Origin: a virus | Virus record (IMG/VR): IMGVR_UViG_3300046516_001004 | Span: 1-63,536 of that record | Reading direction: 5' to 3' (one strand) | Length of the DNA stretch: 63,536 nucleotides | Part shown: positions 7,401 through 17,437 of the stretch, piece after piece | How positions within the stretch are numbered: the stretch's first letter is position 1 | How the letters are laid out: each line of letters starts with the position of its first letter | Notes under the pieces: generated by a model | The model's input: only the letters and a program-made list of their open reading frames with translations | Told to the model about the DNA's origin: nothing | The model's database searches: none | Program-made: the position numbers and the translations under genes

Positions 7401-9760
7401 TACGGCGCCGGATGTCCCAGCGCCTCGAGTGCGTCCCGGCGATTCTTCACGCCGGCGGAACTGTTGGTAGGAACCGCGACGGTTCGATTGACGACTTGGG
7501 TCCGCTGCAGAAAGTTACGGATTGCTCCTGCTGGCTGGACCGCGCGGCCGGCGGCCGACTCCTGATCCAAGATCCCCTGCAGCTGAGTACGCAACGCGCC
7601 TTGAGCGGCCGGCGGCATTTTGTCGATCGCCGCGATATCGGCCACTGTCGGCTTTGCGATCCAGTCGATGATGCCCGGCCGCGTGAGAATGTACGACAGT
7701 CCGTATTTGGCGGCCAATGGCGCCAGGCCCAGAAGCGGATGTCCCAGAAGTACTCCGGCCGGCACTGCGGCAATGTTCGCCGCGTCGTAGTTGGAAATCG
7801 TCATCAGGCTGCGGCCTCTGGCTTCAACACGCTGCCGTTTGTCCGCAACGATTTCCGCGGCCGTGGGCGGCTTCGGACCTTCAACAATCTTGCGAGGGGT
7901 GGTTTCAGCCACCACCGGCTCTGGATTCGGTTCAAGTGTGGCCATTGCCCGAGGTCCGGGAGTCTTCGGCGTCGGCGCCGTCGGCTCCGGTTTCGCCTTG
8001 GGAATCTTCAGCGCCTGAGATTCTTCGAAGTCCGATTTCAGTCGTTTGACACGGTCCACGATCGCACTGACGGTGTCGGCAAATTGCGTCGGAATCGACG
8101 ACAGTTTGTCGAGCCCGACACCGGAAGCTTTTCCTTTGGTGAACGGCTCGGAGTAAAACTCCGGATCCAGAACGCCAACGCGCCTGAATGTCTGGCCAGC
8201 TGCGGTTGTCTTGCCGTACGCATCTTTCCATTTTCGAAAGAAGTCTTCCGCATCCGTGAGCTCCGCTCCCGCTCCGTTGCGTTCGGCGATTTCGGCCTTT
8301 GCCGCGTCGAGTTTTCCCTTCAGATCCTGTAACGCCCGGTAGACGTCGGAAGGTATCTCGCCTTTACCGTCCGCGAGTCTTCGGCTGATTTCGGAGGAAT
8401 AGCCTTTCAGATCCCGAAAGCTGATCGTGTCTCCGCTCACTTCGCCGCCCGTCTGAAGAGCTCCTTGCTTATTGAGCATGTCGTAAAGCGGATCGCCAGG
8501 AGTGCGCATCGCGCCATCGATCATGACGCCTTCCTCTTCTGGTGCTTTGCGAATCAGTTCGTTGAACTGCTTAATGCTTTCGGCGGAACCTTCCAGCAAT
8601 TTCTGTGATTTCTTTGCGGCCTCCGCCATCTGTTCGACGGGGATGCCGGGATCACTGTCGACCTTGTCGTATACCTTCTGGTATTTCACATCCGCTTCGC
8701 CCTTCAACTTATCGTTCAGGTCGACGAGGTCTTGTCCCAGCTGCTGACTTCCTTCGCGGAGATTGCTGTCGAGAGTGGCTGCACGATTTTGTCTGGCCAG
8801 AACATCCTGGTTATGCGCGCGAGTTTCGGCCAATTCTTGCTGGTGAGCCGTTTGTGCTTTCTGGTTTTCCGCGGTGACTTTTGCCTGATTTTGTTCGGTT
8901 GCAATGTCGGCTTCTGTCATGGCCGCTTCGTTTTTCCCGGTGACCTTGGCTTGATTTCTCGCATTTTTTTCCGCCGCATCTGCCAGGGCGGCACGGTTCG
9001 TCTCTCCGACCGCGGTGTCGGACTTGGCCTGTCGGGCGGCCGCGTCGGCCGCCGCGGTGTTGTAGTTTTCTACCATCGGCTGAGTGGTTTTAAACGCGGT
9101 GCTCGACGTCATGTTCTGCGCAAGGTTTCTGGCCTTCGTGCGCAGATCGAGGAGGCTCGATGCTCCTTCGACCAGGTTCGCTCCGCCTTCCACGGCCGGA
9201 ACGGTCTGGGAAAGCATCCCGCCGGATCCGTATGCGGCGCGATCGTAGTCGCCGGTCCGTAGTCCTTCTACGAAATTCACCACCGGTTGCACCGGTGCGG
9301 TGACCGCGCTTTCGACCAGCTGCGCCGCCGGCTTGTAGGATTCCAGGCTGAATGGATTGTCATTGATCGACAGCTGCGCGTTGTAGGCTGCCTTGGCGGC
9401 CTTGAACAGATTGGGAAGCGTGAACGGCTCGAGTACTCCGATCGTCGCTTCTCTGGCTCGAGTCAGCATCGTCGATTGTGGTTGCGCCTCTTCCATCTTC
9501 GATTTCAGAACTGCCTTTTGGCCCTGGATAAACGTCGGCGACGCATTGACCGGAATCTTCTCACGCGCCATCGCGGCCTTCTGAACGTCCGTCAGCACTG
9601 GAGAGGGCGGACCACCAAGCGCCGAAACCACTTTCATTTTTTCTGGTTCTGGCAATCCCCTGAAGTTTTCATCGACCGTGTTCAATACCTTGATTCGCTC
9701 ATCCGGAGCCAGGTTCGCGAAGTTTGGATCCTTCAGGATTGAAGCTGTGTCTTGCGGCAT
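7400..9760 (-). CDS. Large internal virion / ejection-type protein
   Basis: A 786-residue protein of the kind packed inside short-tailed phages. It has a helical N-terminus with a DPNFANLAPDERIKVL segment, a long Ala/Gln/Asn-rich coiled coil around residues 230 to 400, and a hydrophobic stretch near residue 690 (AAVPAGVLLGHPLLGLAPLAA). With the two genes before it, which are also Ala/Gln-rich and helical, it forms the usual three-gene ejection set. No enzymatic domain is visible. Assignment rests on position, composition and length. Confidence 0.5.
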   Translation of the reverse strand: MPQDTASILKDPNFANLAPDERIKVLNTVDENFRGLPEPEKMKVVSALGGPPSPVLTDVQKAAMAREKIPVNASPTFIQGQKAVLKSKMEEAQPQSTMLTRAREATIGVLEPFTLPNLFKAAKAAYNAQLSINDNPFSLESYKPAAQLVESAVTAPVQPVVNFVEGLRTGDYDRAAYGSGGMLSQTVPAVEGGANLVEGASSLLDLRTKARNLAQNMTSSTAFKTTQPMVENYNTAAADAAARQAKSDTAVGETNRAALADAAEKNARNQAKVTGKNEAAMTEADIATEQNQAKVTAENQKAQTAHQQELAETRAHNQDVLARQNRAATLDSNLREGSQQLGQDLVDLNDKLKGEADVKYQKVYDKVDSDPGIPVEQMAEAAKKSQKLLEGSAESIKQFNELIRKAPEEEGVMIDGAMRTPGDPLYDMLNKQGALQTGGEVSGDTISFRDLKGYSSEISRRLADGKGEIPSDVYRALQDLKGKLDAAKAEIAERNGAGAELTDAEDFFRKWKDAYGKTTAAGQTFRRVGVLDPEFYSEPFTKGKASGVGLDKLSSIPTQFADTVSAIVDRVKRLKSDFEESQALKIPKAKPEPTAPTPKTPGPRAMATLEPNPEPVVAETTPRKIVEGPKPPTAAEIVADKRQRVEARGRSLMTISNYDAANIAAVPAGVLLGHPLLGLAPLAAKYGLSYILTRPGIIDWIAKPTVADIAAIDKMPPAAQGALRTQLQGILDQESAAGRAVQPAGAIRNFLQRTQVVNRTVAVPTNSSAGVKNRRDALEALGHPAP

Positions 9761-11304
9761 TAGTGATGTCCGATCGACTTCAGATATTCATCGGCGTTTG
9801 ACGGCTTCTTTCCGCCGGCCGCCGGGCTTGTTGACGAAACAGCGGTCGAAGCTGCCGGCCGCGGATTCAGCGCGTCATGGTAGTCATTCTGAAGTTCATC
9901 CCGATGCTGCTTCAACGTGTCGACCTTCTCCCGCGCCAGCCGAACCATCTGCTGCATCTGATTATCGGTAAGAACGACGCCGGAGAGATATCCGTCAGCG
10001 TCCCACCTTGCCGTGATTCCCGACAGCCATGGGCGCGACGCGACAGCTTCATCGAACGAAGCTCGAGTGATCCGCGCGCCTTTCTGATAACCAAGCGTCA
10101 TTCCGATGTGATTGGCAGCCAGAGAAAGCATCGCCTGCTGATCGCCCTTCATTGCATCGTCCAGGTTTTTATCCATCGTACGCATACGATCGATCGAGTC
10201 CCGGTAGTTTTTGTCCGCGTCGTTAAGATCCTTCTCCGCGATGCCGTATTTCTTTTCAGCAAGGTTGTTGTCGAAGGCTCGCTTTTGACGTTCGTATTCT
10301 GCCGCGATGGTTCTGTTTTGCCGATCTTCGGCTTCCTGGATTTTTTTATTTTCCAGATCAATTTTTCGTTTTTGTTCCGTTTTTACTTGGCCGCTCACGT
10401 CTCCCCAAATTTTCTGGATTTCCGGTGGCGCTGTGGGGATATCGCTTTCCGTATAGACCTTTCCACTGTTGGGATCGGTAACGCTTTGCAGCGCGTCGCT
10501 GAGCGTGTTTGTTTTGATTTCAAGCGGCTTGTGGCCCATCGCTGAATCGGTCATGCCTTCAGCTTCGACAGTTCGCGTCTTGCCGGCTTTATTGACCTGC
10601 GTGATGTACATCTTGCCGTCGGTGCCCTTGAACGCCTGGCCGGCTTGACCTTCCAATTGTTTCCATCCTTCGTCGGGCGAATAGCCTTCTGGCATTGGCA
10701 TTTTTCGGGTATTGCCCTGATCATCAACCTGTTCCTGATACCACTTCCCATCTGCAGCTTTGAAGGGTTTGCCGGCCTCTCCGGTTGCGTCCTTGAATGT
10801 GTCGGCCGTGTGGTATTTTTTCGCGATTTCCTTCATGGCCAGTTCACGCGCTTTATCCATGCCCAATTCGGGATTCGCTTTGTAGTAAACCTGAGTCAGA
10901 TTGGTCACTTCATTAAGGATCGGATTTGCCGGCATCGGCGCCGCGGCCATCGCACCTGCCGGAGTTACCTGCGCGCGCGGATCCTGCTGCGGAGCTCCCG
11001 GCTTGTGGCCCATCATTTTCTGGAGCCGCTGAATCAAGGCCGGGCTTTCATGCGTCTGGAACAGAGCGTTATGGGCATTAACGGCAGTGTTGAGCTGATC
11101 GATCAACGGCTGCGCTTCGGGCGCATCCTTTCCGCCCACCTTTGCGATGTTGTCCGCGATCGATTTGATTTGTAGGGTGAGGTCATCGGCCTGTTTATCG
11201 CGAGCGGCAACCTTTTGCTGCTGGTTGTACCGCATCTGATTCGCGATCGTGTTGAGGCCTTCGCCGAGACCTACGGCAATTCCTTCTGCTGCGCCTTCAG
11301 CCAT
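9760..11304 (-). CDS. Internal virion / ejection-type coiled-coil protein
   Basis: 514 residues starting MAEGAAEGIAVGLGEGLNTI, then long helical segments (residues 290 to 400, rich in Glu, Lys, Gln, Arg) separated by degenerate glycine-rich repeats such as KAADGKWYQEQVDDQGNTRK and KGTDGKMYITQVNKAGKTR, which are related to each other. The next gene starts one base inside its stop. Ejection-protein role is inferred from neighbourhood. Confidence 0.5.
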   Translation of the reverse strand: MAEGAAEGIAVGLGEGLNTIANQMRYNQQQKVAARDKQADDLTLQIKSIADNIAKVGGKDAPEAQPLIDQLNTAVNAHNALFQTHESPALIQRLQKMMGHKPGAPQQDPRAQVTPAGAMAAAPMPANPILNEVTNLTQVYYKANPELGMDKARELAMKEIAKKYHTADTFKDATGEAGKPFKAADGKWYQEQVDDQGNTRKMPMPEGYSPDEGWKQLEGQAGQAFKGTDGKMYITQVNKAGKTRTVEAEGMTDSAMGHKPLEIKTNTLSDALQSVTDPNSGKVYTESDIPTAPPEIQKIWGDVSGQVKTEQKRKIDLENKKIQEAEDRQNRTIAAEYERQKRAFDNNLAEKKYGIAEKDLNDADKNYRDSIDRMRTMDKNLDDAMKGDQQAMLSLAANHIGMTLGYQKGARITRASFDEAVASRPWLSGITARWDADGYLSGVVLTDNQMQQMVRLAREKVDTLKQHRDELQNDYHDALNPRPAASTAVSSTSPAAGGKKPSNADEYLKSIGHH

Positions 11305-11314
11305 GCTTTACTCC

Positions 11315-11932
11315 TCAACCATTGTTGTTCGGACCGGCAGATTTGCCGTAGCTGTCGCCACCGGCGCCGCCGAGTCCGCCAGCCATTCCGGCCGTCGCCA
11401 GATTCAATCCGCCACTGATCAACGTTCCCCACATTTTTGCCGCGCTGGCGTTTTTCTCCTGAACGTCCTTATGCAAAGTGTTGCTGAGATTCGCTTCGGT
11501 ACCGCTGGCCGTGTTCAAGAGGCTACCCATTTCTCCAACCTGGTTTTCGCCAAGAGTCCCAAGGGCGCCGGCCGCATTGGTCTGCGCTTCACCCAAGAGA
11601 GAGGAAATCAATTGTCTCGTGTGTGCTTCGATCTGCTGGTTGTTTCCAACGGCGCCACCACCGCGAGCCGTTCCCATTTGCGCTTGTTCGCGTTTGGCAG
11701 CATCCGCCGAGTCGACTGCAGCATTGGTTCCAGGCGCCACCTTTGTGCGATCGCCGGAAAGCACTCCCTTGAAAAAGCCGGCCGCATCGCCCATGTTGGC
11801 GATTCCCTTTTGCCCGATCTGTTCGGAGTGACCATAGGTCGAGCCGAAGAGATTGCTCATGTTTTGCCATGTGTCACTCTCCTGCTTCTTTTCGCCTGTA
11901 CTGGCACCTTTGAACGAATCGAATATTCCCAT
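11315..11932 (-). CDS. Small ejection-type virion protein
   Basis: 205 residues, Gly/Ala/Asn-rich with a hydrophobic glycine zipper near the C-terminus (LISGGLNLATAGMAGGLGGAGG), a composition common among small membrane-penetrating ejection proteins of podoviruses. It precedes the two larger ejection-type proteins in the transcript, matching the small-medium-large order often seen. Confidence 0.5.
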   Translation of the reverse strand: MGIFDSFKGASTGEKKQESDTWQNMSNLFGSTYGHSEQIGQKGIANMGDAAGFFKGVLSGDRTKVAPGTNAAVDSADAAKREQAQMGTARGGGAVGNNQQIEAHTRQLISSLLGEAQTNAAGALGTLGENQVGEMGSLLNTASGTEANLSNTLHKDVQEKNASAAKMWGTLISGGLNLATAGMAGGLGGAGGDSYGKSAGPNNNG

Positions 11933-11974
11933 GATGGTCTACTCCCTGTGCCCGTCCGTGGGCGCATTATACGG

Positions 11975-12499
11975 CTAAGTAATCAAATAGGTGAACGTGA
12001 GAAACATCGATTGATTGGATGTGTCCACGGCCACCCATTGCATCAAAGCACGATTGCTCCTGGTATCGCCTTGAATCGATGCACTCTGCCCGGCAACAGA
12101 CGGACAAGCGGCCGCACCACAGCACTGTTCCGATTTTGTGAATTTCGACGGAATTGGCAGGCTGATGCCGACTTGCGTTGTGCCGGCGCCGACGGGATCC
12201 ACGTCAACGCGGCCGGACGCCGTCACTACTTTGCCCACCTTCATCCACTGGAACTGGAACGCTTTCGCGCTCACATTCAGCGTGTTGTCGATGTTCGGAA
12301 TATAGGTTCCGGAGTCTCCTCCGGCCGCCGGCGCCGGAGTCGGCGCAGCCGCCGCGGCCGTTGCGGCTTCCATCTTTTCGACTTTGCCTTTCAGGTGGAA
12401 AAGATTGTCGACGATCATCTTTGTCGATTTGTGGATCGACGGATCCACTGTCTGCGGAATGTCGACAGGGTACTGAAGTCCAGGATCCGGACGGCTCAT
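11975..12499 (-). CDS. Tail-associated structural protein, hypothetical
   Basis: 174 residues. A short helical N-terminus (residues 20 to 45) is followed by an Ala/Pro hinge and a beta-rich C-terminal domain with GKVVTASGRVDVDPVGAGTTQVGISLPIPS, resembling small receptor-binding or collar accessory domains. The start overlaps the end of the nozzle-like gene by four bases. Confidence 0.45.
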   Translation of the reverse strand: MSRPDPGLQYPVDIPQTVDPSIHKSTKMIVDNLFHLKGKVEKMEAATAAAAAPTPAPAAGGDSGTYIPNIDNTLNVSAKAFQFQWMKVGKVVTASGRVDVDPVGAGTTQVGISLPIPSKFTKSEQCCGAAACPSVAGQSASIQGDTRSNRALMQWVAVDTSNQSMFLTFTYLIT

Positions 12500-15400
12500 C
12501 CTTCACCTACCCCGAGTGCGGTCTGGACGTCGCGGAAAATCGTGTAATTGTCGCCGCGCTCCCAGGCGCCCACATAAATCTCAGTGTCAATCAGGTAGGG
12601 TTGCCATTCCGCGTCCGCGCATTCGGCGGTGATGAAGTACAGCATTCCCTTGTTCGGCGTCAGCCAGAACAGCGTTTTTCGATAAGCGCCACCGGTCGAT
12701 GGCAATGTGATCACGGCAGGGCTTGTCCCATCGTAAACGGTGATGGTCAGTGTCACCGGCGCCGTTGCCTTGTAAGCAAACAGGATCCGAGGAATGTGTT
12801 TGTATCCGGGAATGTTGAAGCCGGTGCCTTGATTCTTCCAAAGGAAAACCGATAACGGAACGGACTGGAACATCGGCTGCCAGCCACGCAAGAGTGTGGC
12901 GACATTTTGCGTGTCGAAATCATCGGTCCATTCCAGGAGTACTCCCATGTAAGAAAGCTCCAGGCCGATCGGCACATTGGTGTGAATGCGTGCCGTATTT
13001 GTTGGAATATTCACCACGGCTTGAACAGCGGTGCCGTTCGTGAGGATCGTCGCGTTGACGCCGGCGATCGCCGCCGGAATCAGATCCAGGAACTGGTCGT
13101 TGAACAGTTCATTGCCGCGCATGTCTCCGCCGTTGAATTCCTGCGTGGCGACGGCCGCGTCGATCGGCGTGCCGTGATCGTTAGCCAGATCTCGCTGAAC
13201 GTGAATCAGGCCATTGCCGTCCCCCATAACGACGGCTTCGTAAATGGTTCCCGGCGTGAGCAACGGACCAGCCTGCTGTTCTATCGCGTAATGCACCGTG
13301 ATCGGATCCGCGTATTCGTCGACGCACCAGGCCGGATTTGCCGGATCCCGAAGGTCACAGACTAGAGTTCGGGCACGTCCCTCCGAATCACGATAGTCCG
13401 CATACAGATAGAAATTCTTGTAGCAGAGCCGGAAGGCGCTGGCGTATTTGTAATCCGGTGCATAGACGGTTTTGCCGCCGTAGGTGTAGTCCCTGCCCTT
13501 GACGCCCTCGTGCGGAAACAGGTTGTGCAAGTCGCCTGTTGTGAGGCTTTGGCCCAAAGTGCTCCAGATTCCATCCTTGGCCCAGAAGTAGATCTGCTGC
13601 TTGTCGCAGGCGTGCGCGTAAGGCGCGACGAGACCGCGCTTCACCGGCGCTTCGACTGCCTGATATCGATTCCCGCTTCCGAAGTTGGGATACAGCGCCC
13701 ACCAGCGCTCTGTGCTGGCCACCAGTGCCAGTCCGTTGATCACGTCGCCGCCCATGAGTGGTTCGGCCGGCTGGACCAGTTCCTGGTTGTATTTGTCCGG
13801 CGCCGAATCCGGCGTGAAGGACTTGCAGAAATACACGTTGCCCGGCCGTAGCGGATCGCCGCAGCCGAACACCGTTCCCTCCGCATCCGGACCGAACAGG
13901 TAAGGCAGGATCTGTTCGGCCACATTGGGCTCGTTGATATCCAGCGTTTGCGGTGCGGTGTTGCCGGCATTTTCGACAATGCGGAACATGTAGCAGAAAT
14001 AGTGCGCTGCCGGCGGAAACGCCAAGGTAATCAGCGTCGGCCGATTCCACAGCGTGTAGACATTCAATCCGTCGAGCGTCACCAGCGTTCCGGGAAGCCA
14101 CCGGGTAATTGTCGCCGGCGTCGGATCGGTGAACGCGCTGGCCGAATAGTAGGTGACCAGAATGACGGTTCCGATCGTTTGGATTGTGATCGTGATGCCG
14201 CTTCCGCCTCCGCGGATCACATTGTAGGGAAGGTCGATCGACGGCCACGGCTGGAAATTATCGTACTCAATCAGGGATCCACCTTCGGCCGCGGTGTCGA
14301 AGAAATTGTCAGTGAAGGAATCCAAGGCGCCGGTGTTGGGAGTGCTGCCGATGTACCGGAACGAGTTGATCGTGCCACCCTCGCGGAAGACATCCCAGAC
14401 GTTGTCCTGAATATCGGAGTTGGAATCCCGCATGGTGATGTGAACCGACTGCCGGCGCGGCCCCACACCATAGCGCGTGATCGGCGAAGGATTCGATGTG
14501 GCGCCGGTCATCGTGTTTCTCGATCGAACCAGATACCGGTAAGCGGAGCCGGTTTGGCCGACGTCCGGCTGATCGCCGATTCCGACGAAGGTGCCGCCAG
14601 CTCGCACGGTGATTGATCCGGTGCATTCGACCTGGTATCGGAAGCCGTTGGCATCGGTGAGCGTGCGGGTTAGATCGCTTCCCAGGCGTTTAAAAGACGT
14701 GATCGGAACCAGCACCGTCGTGTACATGCTGACAGGCATCAGCGTTGTCGATGTCGGATCTTGCACCAGATCTTCTGGAAACAACTGGAAGAAGAACGCA
14801 TTTTGAGTGAAGTTCACCGTCGAATCGACGTTGAAGATGAACGTCGCCGCCACGAATTTCGTAAGATCGCTGATGAGAATCGACAGCGCCACGTAGTCGT
14901 ATTGCTGTGTGGTGGCGTTGTTTCCCACGCCGATCTGATTGAACGGCCGCGTGCCGCCGTAGTTGAAGTCCTGGTAGCCGATGCCGGTGTTATTGGTCCA
15001 GGTGATGTCGTCGGCAACGATCGTCTGCCCCGTGTTCGCAGCCGTTAGACCGCTCAATGTGATCGCCGGAATTCCCTTCACCGAATCGCCGGAAACATAC
15101 ACTTTGGTCGTGATGACTTCAAAACAGATCGTGCCGGTGGGACCGATCGCAATGTTGAGCACGAAGAGCTTTTCGGTACCGGCCGCTCCGGTGAGCTGGA
15201 CGATCGATCCGCGGCGCAGGCCTGCCAGTGGCGTGTCTGCATTCAGCGACGGCTGGACTCCCGGCGTCTGGAAGTTGTAGGCGACCGGGCCTTGCGTGGG
15301 AACAATCACGCACCGGCCGGTGGTACCGGAAAAGAAAAAGATGTTCTGAATCGTGATCGCCGTTCCGTCGTTCATCGCCGGCAACACGTCTTGAACAGAA

Positions 15401-15933
15401 GCGGGAATCGTCGAATTGATAATCAGCTGCAGGCCCACCTTGTAGCTTTTCGTCGACGTGATTTGGACGCTGGCCCTTTGGTGCGGACTGACCGTGGAAG
15501 CGGCCGGATCCACCAAAACGGCAATGCACGTATCGGTGATCCGGTTGGTATTGCTGGCTCCTCCGGCCGTTCCGCTGTTGGCGTAGTCGCCGGCGCCGCC
15601 AGAAATGTCGGTGTACTCAAATTGGTTCGGACAGGCGTCGGGCGGCTGCTGCTGTTCCTCGATGCCCACTTCGTATTCGGTCACGGCGCCGGTGAGGATG
15701 TCGGGCGCGGAGTATTTCTTATAGTCTTCCTGGCCGGCGATGTACATCCAGCTCTGCGGAGACTGGTTCGGCCGGTAGGGGATCATGCAGGCGCCCTGCG
15801 AGCTGCCCGACAGCTGGCCCACAGAACCACCGCTATCCACCCAGATCTTGTTGGCCGTATCACGCGCGAGGAACCGGGGATTGTCGTCGGTCTCGAGTGT
15901 CGCGTAAGCGCGGATGTCTGTTATTCCTGACAT
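12496..15933 (-). CDS. Tail nozzle-like beta-rich protein (T7 gp12-type role)
   Basis: The 1,145-residue protein is almost entirely beta-strand and turn, with no coiled coil. The stretch NGLALVASTERWWALYPNF, YFWAKDGIWSTLG and later FRLCYKNFYLYADYRD looks like propeller blades reading out values, as in nozzle/tail tubular B proteins. RPNQSPQSWMYIAGQEDYKKYS near residue 55 is also typical. It is the largest gene and lies between fibre and ejection genes as expected for a short-tail nozzle. Enzymatic motifs are absent. Confidence 0.6.
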   Translation of the reverse strand: MSGITDIRAYATLETDDNPRFLARDTANKIWVDSGGSVGQLSGSSQGACMIPYRPNQSPQSWMYIAGQEDYKKYSAPDILTGAVTEYEVGIEEQQQPPDACPNQFEYTDISGGAGDYANSGTAGGASNTNRITDTCIAVLVDPAASTVSPHQRASVQITSTKSYKVGLQLIINSTIPASVQDVLPAMNDGTAITIQNIFFFSGTTGRCVIVPTQGPVAYNFQTPGVQPSLNADTPLAGLRRGSIVQLTGAAGTEKLFVLNIAIGPTGTICFEVITTKVYVSGDSVKGIPAITLSGLTAANTGQTIVADDITWTNNTGIGYQDFNYGGTRPFNQIGVGNNATTQQYDYVALSILISDLTKFVAATFIFNVDSTVNFTQNAFFFQLFPEDLVQDPTSTTLMPVSMYTTVLVPITSFKRLGSDLTRTLTDANGFRYQVECTGSITVRAGGTFVGIGDQPDVGQTGSAYRYLVRSRNTMTGATSNPSPITRYGVGPRRQSVHITMRDSNSDIQDNVWDVFREGGTINSFRYIGSTPNTGALDSFTDNFFDTAAEGGSLIEYDNFQPWPSIDLPYNVIRGGGSGITITIQTIGTVILVTYYSASAFTDPTPATITRWLPGTLVTLDGLNVYTLWNRPTLITLAFPPAAHYFCYMFRIVENAGNTAPQTLDINEPNVAEQILPYLFGPDAEGTVFGCGDPLRPGNVYFCKSFTPDSAPDKYNQELVQPAEPLMGGDVINGLALVASTERWWALYPNFGSGNRYQAVEAPVKRGLVAPYAHACDKQQIYFWAKDGIWSTLGQSLTTGDLHNLFPHEGVKGRDYTYGGKTVYAPDYKYASAFRLCYKNFYLYADYRDSEGRARTLVCDLRDPANPAWCVDEYADPITVHYAIEQQAGPLLTPGTIYEAVVMGDGNGLIHVQRDLANDHGTPIDAAVATQEFNGGDMRGNELFNDQFLDLIPAAIAGVNATILTNGTAVQAVVNIPTNTARIHTNVPIGLELSYMGVLLEWTDDFDTQNVATLLRGWQPMFQSVPLSVFLWKNQGTGFNIPGYKHIPRILFAYKATAPVTLTITVYDGTSPAVITLPSTGGAYRKTLFWLTPNKGMLYFITAECADAEWQPYLIDTEIYVGAWERGDNYTIFRDVQTALGVGEG

Positions 15934-15941
15934 GGTTTAAT

Positions 15942-17231
15942 TTATGGGCACGTATGACAAACGAAATTGTCCCAGGTGTTTGGAGTTCCCGCTGTCGTGG
16001 TATCGAGTGAGATACCGGGCTTTCCGGTTGTGAGCGCATTGACGGTGTCTGTTACCGTCATTTGAAGGACTCCATTTACGTATCCGTTCAAAACCGTGTT
16101 TCCGCCCGATACAGCAAATTCGAGCCTGCAGGTAACCGGAACGGCGCCTGGACAACAAACTGGGCCAAGTGTGATATCGAACTGAGCCAGGATCGTGTGA
16201 AGTCCAGAGAAGTTTTTGATTATTTGGATTCGCTCGACGAAGTTGGGTCCGACGACGGTGATCGTCGGCGTCATGACGTACCAATTGTGGTTCACGCCAC
16301 TGTCGGCTCGAAGAACCATGGGACCACCCCAATCCAGCGAGTTATAGCTAGTCCAGTCACACTGAGCGTAACCGGTGGTGTTGGTGGCCGGAGCGTTGAC
16401 GACTTCCGCCGTGCTGACTGCCGAACCGCTGAACTGGTTACCGATAACCTGTGGCACGACTCCGCTGGTAAACACCGTCACTAACCAGTCGGATCCGAGT
16501 GGACCGTCGGCACGGTTGAAATTGTCGCTGAAGTCGAAGCATCCGGCGCTGATCGTGATCTGGCAAGATTTGCTGTCCGCTGAGCCCAGCGCATCGACGA
16601 CGTGAATGGTGAATGTCGAAACCTGTGGTGTTGTGGCAGTGCCGGTGATGTGTCCACTCGAGTCCATCGAAAGACCGCCGGGCAACGCGCCGGAAGTGAT
16701 TGACCAGACCAGAGTGCCGGTTCCACCGCTGGCCGTCAGCTGTTGATCGTACGCCTGTGAGAATTGGCCGTCGGGCAACGGACAGACACTCGTGATCGCC
16801 ACGGCCGCGGTAATCGTCATGCTGCAGTTCTTCGTCACCGCGGAGCCGTTGACGTCGGATAGATGGATTTGAAATGACGAGGTCTGTCCCGTCGTCGGAG
16901 TTCCAGAGATAGTGCCGTTGGTGGCCAGAGAAAGGCCATTGGGAAGCGATCCTGCCGAAATGGTCCAGGTATAGGGCGGCACGCCACCCAGGACCGTCAA
17001 GACTTCGGTGTAAGGGATTCCGACTTCACCGGAAGGCAGTGGGCATGTGACGGTGATGTCGATTTCGGTCGCAAAGAGAAGGTCGTAGCCCGGCCGGGTT
17101 TGCAGGGACTTCACCGATCGCACGTTCAGGGCATAGGGATATTTGTGCGGTGGCATTTCGTCGGCCGCCGTGTTGGTTTTCATCCCTCCGAAGTTGAACC
17201 GGAAACCGCCTTCTGGTCGCTGGAAACCCAC
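15942..17231 (-). CDS. Virion adhesin with two He_PIG-type Ig-like repeats and a ConA-like end
   Basis: I start it at the GTG overlapping the preceding TAG behind AAGGAGAA, giving 429 residues; the frame is open further upstream but that would cover the whole 68-residue gene. Two tandem repeats of about 80 residues each carry the GGxPPYTWxIxxGxLPxGL...GxIxGTPTT pattern of He_PIG putative Ig domains. The last 190 residues begin FSDNFNRADGPLGSDW, typical of concanavalin-A-like jelly rolls. Likely a surface-exposed binding protein. Confidence 0.7.
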   Translation of the reverse strand: MGFQRPEGGFRFNFGGMKTNTAADEMPPHKYPYALNVRSVKSLQTRPGYDLLFATEIDITVTCPLPSGEVGIPYTEVLTVLGGVPPYTWTISAGSLPNGLSLATNGTISGTPTTGQTSSFQIHLSDVNGSAVTKNCSMTITAAVAITSVCPLPDGQFSQAYDQQLTASGGTGTLVWSITSGALPGGLSMDSSGHITGTATTPQVSTFTIHVVDALGSADSKSCQITISAGCFDFSDNFNRADGPLGSDWLVTVFTSGVVPQVIGNQFSGSAVSTAEVVNAPATNTTGYAQCDWTSYNSLDWGGPMVLRADSGVNHNWYVMTPTITVVGPNFVERIQIIKNFSGLHTILAQFDITLGPVCCPGAVPVTCRLEFAVSGGNTVLNGYVNGVLQMTVTDTVNALTTGKPGISLDTTTAGTPNTWDNFVCHTCP

Positions 17232-17437
17232 TATTCTCCTTTGAGTGCCTTGATCTGTTCGTTGAGGCTTTTGATCTCTTCGCCGGCATCGGCGACAAGC
17301 TTCGCGCCGGCCTGCAGCTGTTCGACGAGTATCGCGTTGGTTTCCGCCAGATCGTCGACTTTCTTTGAGAGTACGGCGACCTGGAGAAGAAAGCTTCCGG
17401 CCAAGTCGGCAATGTAGTGTTCGACCGGTTTTTCCAT
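17231..17437 (-). CDS. Small coiled-coil structural protein
   Basis: 68 residues, nearly one continuous helix with heptad spacing (LSKKVDDLAETNAILVEQLQ). Its ATG overlaps the previous TAA by one base and its TAG overlaps the next GTG, so all three genes are translationally coupled. It may trimerise and join adjacent fibre proteins, which is inference. Confidence 0.6.
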   Translation of the reverse strand: MEKPVEHYIADLAGSFLLQVAVLSKKVDDLAETNAILVEQLQAGAKLVADAGEEIKSLNEQIKALKGE